From DAOTYE01 sp034434915 (GTDB taxonomy: Bacteria; Chloroflexota; Dehalococcoidia; Dehalococcoidales; RBG-16-60-22), in the NCBI GenBank assembly GCA_034434915.1, contig DAOTYE010000080.1, positions 1 to 15,707 on the forward strand: DNA of 15,707 nt. The letters run 5' to 3'. The notes beneath the pieces are model-generated. The model made no database searches. It saw only the letters and a list, made by a program, of their open reading frames with translations, and had not been told where the DNA came from. Position 1 is the first letter of the stretch; every line of letters starts with the position of its first letter. Shown in pieces: positions 14,672 to 15,707 of the stretch. The translations under genes were made by a program, and so were the position numbers.

Positions 14672-15643
14672 ATGCCTAAAAAGAAAGTATTGGGTCTTTC
14701 TTTCCCCGTGCTCGCAGGCATCTTGTTCCTGGTCTTTGCCCTGTTGAGCATCAGTTTGATTACCGGTCCATTGGGAAAAAGTCTCATTGGTGACCTGGGA
14801 CTACCGACATGGTTGAGTGTTCCCCGCCCCGCTCCCGAGCTTCCTGCCGAAGTGGTTTTTCACTTTTGTGGCTTTCCTATCACCAATAGCATCATCGGCG
14901 CGTGGGTTACCATGGCGTTTCTGGTAATCTTCTCCTTTATTGTAACAAGGCGGATGAAAGTTGTTCCGGGCAGACTGCAGGGTATCTTTGAGTTTTTGTT
15001 CGGCTGGCTCTATAGTTTTTGCCAGCGGGTGGCCGGGGAACAAAATGGACGCCGCTTTTTCCCCATCGTGGCGACTATTTTTCTCTTTGTCGCCTTCAAT
15101 GCCTGGCTGAGCCTGATTCCGGGATTCGGCTCTATCACTGTAACCACCCCTGATGGTCACCATGTGCATTTATTGCGGGGAGCCAATACCGATATAAACA
15201 TGCCGCTGGCGCTGGCGCTGGTATCGTTCATCTTCGTGGAATTCTTCGGACTAAAGTCCCTGGGAGTGCGCTACCTGGGCAAGTTCATTAACGTGGGCGG
15301 ATTTTTCAAGAGCCTTGCTTTGATAGCAAGAGGCAGGGTAAAAGCTGGCTTCAGCGGGCTCATCACCGGCTTTATCCAGATATTCGTGGGCATCCTGGAA
15401 GCGCTGAGTGAGCTGGTGCGCATTGTCAGCTTCACCTTTCGTCTTTTTGGAAACATGACCGCCGGGGAAATACTTCTGCTAATCGCCGCATTCCTTATTC
15501 CCTGGGTTTTTGCTTTGCCTTTCTATGGACTGGAGTTGCTCGTTGGTTTTGTTCAGGCGCTCATTTTCAGCGGGCTTACGCTCGTTTTCCTCACTCTCGC
15601 TGTGGCGCATCATGGCGAACAGCATGAGAGCGTAGGACATTAA
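14672..15643 (+). CDS. atpB: ATP synthase F0 subunit a
   Basis: 323-aa membrane subunit a of F-type ATP synthase, which forms the proton half-channels beside the c-ring. The essential arginine is R257 in SFTFRLFGNMTAGE; the Glu of AGE (E266) matches E. coli aGlu219, and VGFVQALIFSGLTL near 291-304 matches the Gln252 helix. Five to six hydrophobic helices are visible, plus an extra N-terminal helix. Compared with E. coli (271 aa) there are added loops, including a hydrophilic stretch with TTPDGHHVHLLRG (158-170) and a basic one around 203-227. ATG 14672 immediately follows the atpI stop. The gene ends with a His-rich AHHGEQHESVGH tail; atpE follows after 29 nt. Confidence 0.97.
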   Translation: MPKKKVLGLSFPVLAGILFLVFALLSISLITGPLGKSLIGDLGLPTWLSVPRPAPELPAEVVFHFCGFPITNSIIGAWVTMAFLVIFSFIVTRRMKVVPGRLQGIFEFLFGWLYSFCQRVAGEQNGRRFFPIVATIFLFVAFNAWLSLIPGFGSITVTTPDGHHVHLLRGANTDINMPLALALVSFIFVEFFGLKSLGVRYLGKFINVGGFFKSLALIARGRVKAGFSGLITGFIQIFVGILEALSELVRIVSFTFRLFGNMTAGEILLLIAAFLIPWVFALPFYGLELLVGFVQALIFSGLTLVFLTLAVAHHGEQHESVGH

Positions 15644-15655
15644 CTGGCAACAAAG

Positions 15656-15662
15656 AAGGAGG
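15656..15662 (+). promoter_or_regulatory. Strong ribosome binding site for atpE
   Basis: AAGGAGG, the strongest Shine-Dalgarno in the window, lies 10 nt before ATG 15673. The c subunit is needed in about ten copies per complex, so strong initiation is expected for it. Confidence 0.8.
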
Positions 15663-15672
15663 TAGTGTATAG

Positions 15673-15707
15673 ATGGAACCAGAAACGATGAAACTGCTCG
15701 CGGTAGG
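15673..15707 (+). CDS. atpE: ATP synthase F0 subunit c (N-terminal fragment)
   Basis: Only the first 11 codons (MEPETMKLLAV) plus two bases are present before the right edge. Identification rests on position directly after atpB, the strong AAGGAGG ribosome site and an N-terminus compatible with a short subunit c leader before helix 1. Subunit c forms the rotating proton-driven ring. The sequence itself is too short for motif support. Confidence 0.7.
   Translation, partial: MEPETMKLLAV

Noticed and set aside
1..15707. CRISPR arrays, tRNA or rRNA genes, insertion sequences, attachment sites
   Set aside because: No regularly spaced direct repeats, cloverleaf-like segments, transposase or integrase coding, or terminal inverted repeats were seen by eye.

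Overview
The window reads as a compact stretch of a bacterial chromosome made almost entirely of housekeeping genes. The gene set and order (dGTPase-like, dnaG, rpoD on one strand; a DUF151 nuclease, a small zinc-ribbon protein and the start of an atp operon on the other) and the mid-GC base use suggest a member of the Chloroflexota, probably class Dehalococcoidia. That assignment comes from gene order and protein flavour, not from any search. No IS element, integrase, CRISPR array, tRNA or rRNA gene was seen, and no gene-free stretch exceeds 160 bases.

Left part (1-4922, plus strand): the C-terminal part of UvrA, then three consecutive paralogous 12-helix MFS transporters of the oxalate/formate-antiporter and monocarboxylate-porter type. 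They are packed as an operon: the first two overlap in an ATGA and the second and third are 7 nt apart. Two of the three start with TTG.

Centre (4909-8873): a minus-strand SbcC/Rad50-type ATPase with a CPLC zinc hook runs into the third transporter, and the coding ends overlap by 14 nt. It diverges from ffh (SRP54 homologue) across 71 bp that hold two back-to-back promoters. The ffh promoter (TTGACG-17-TACAAT) sits so close to the ATG that its mRNA should be leaderless.

Right part: the minus-strand operon dgt-dnaG-rpoD (13243 to 8875) is tightly spaced and ends 1 nt from the ffh stop codon. Across a 159-bp divergent promoter region lie the DUF151 bifunctional-nuclease homologue and an uncharacterised 108-aa zinc-ribbon protein. 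They are followed by a hairpin terminator and then the F-type ATP synthase operon: an AtpI/AtpZ-like protein, atpB (subunit a) and the first codons of atpE (subunit c).

Together the genes cover DNA repair (UvrA, SbcC), replication priming and dNTP control (DnaG, dGTPase), primary transcription initiation (RpoD), protein targeting (Ffh), energy conversion (ATP synthase) and uptake or exchange of small organic anions (MFS set, substrate unknown). I found no convincing previously undescribed multi-gene system. The most unusual points are the leaderless ffh, the transporter triplet, the near-zero convergent gene junctions and the uncharacterised zinc-ribbon protein.
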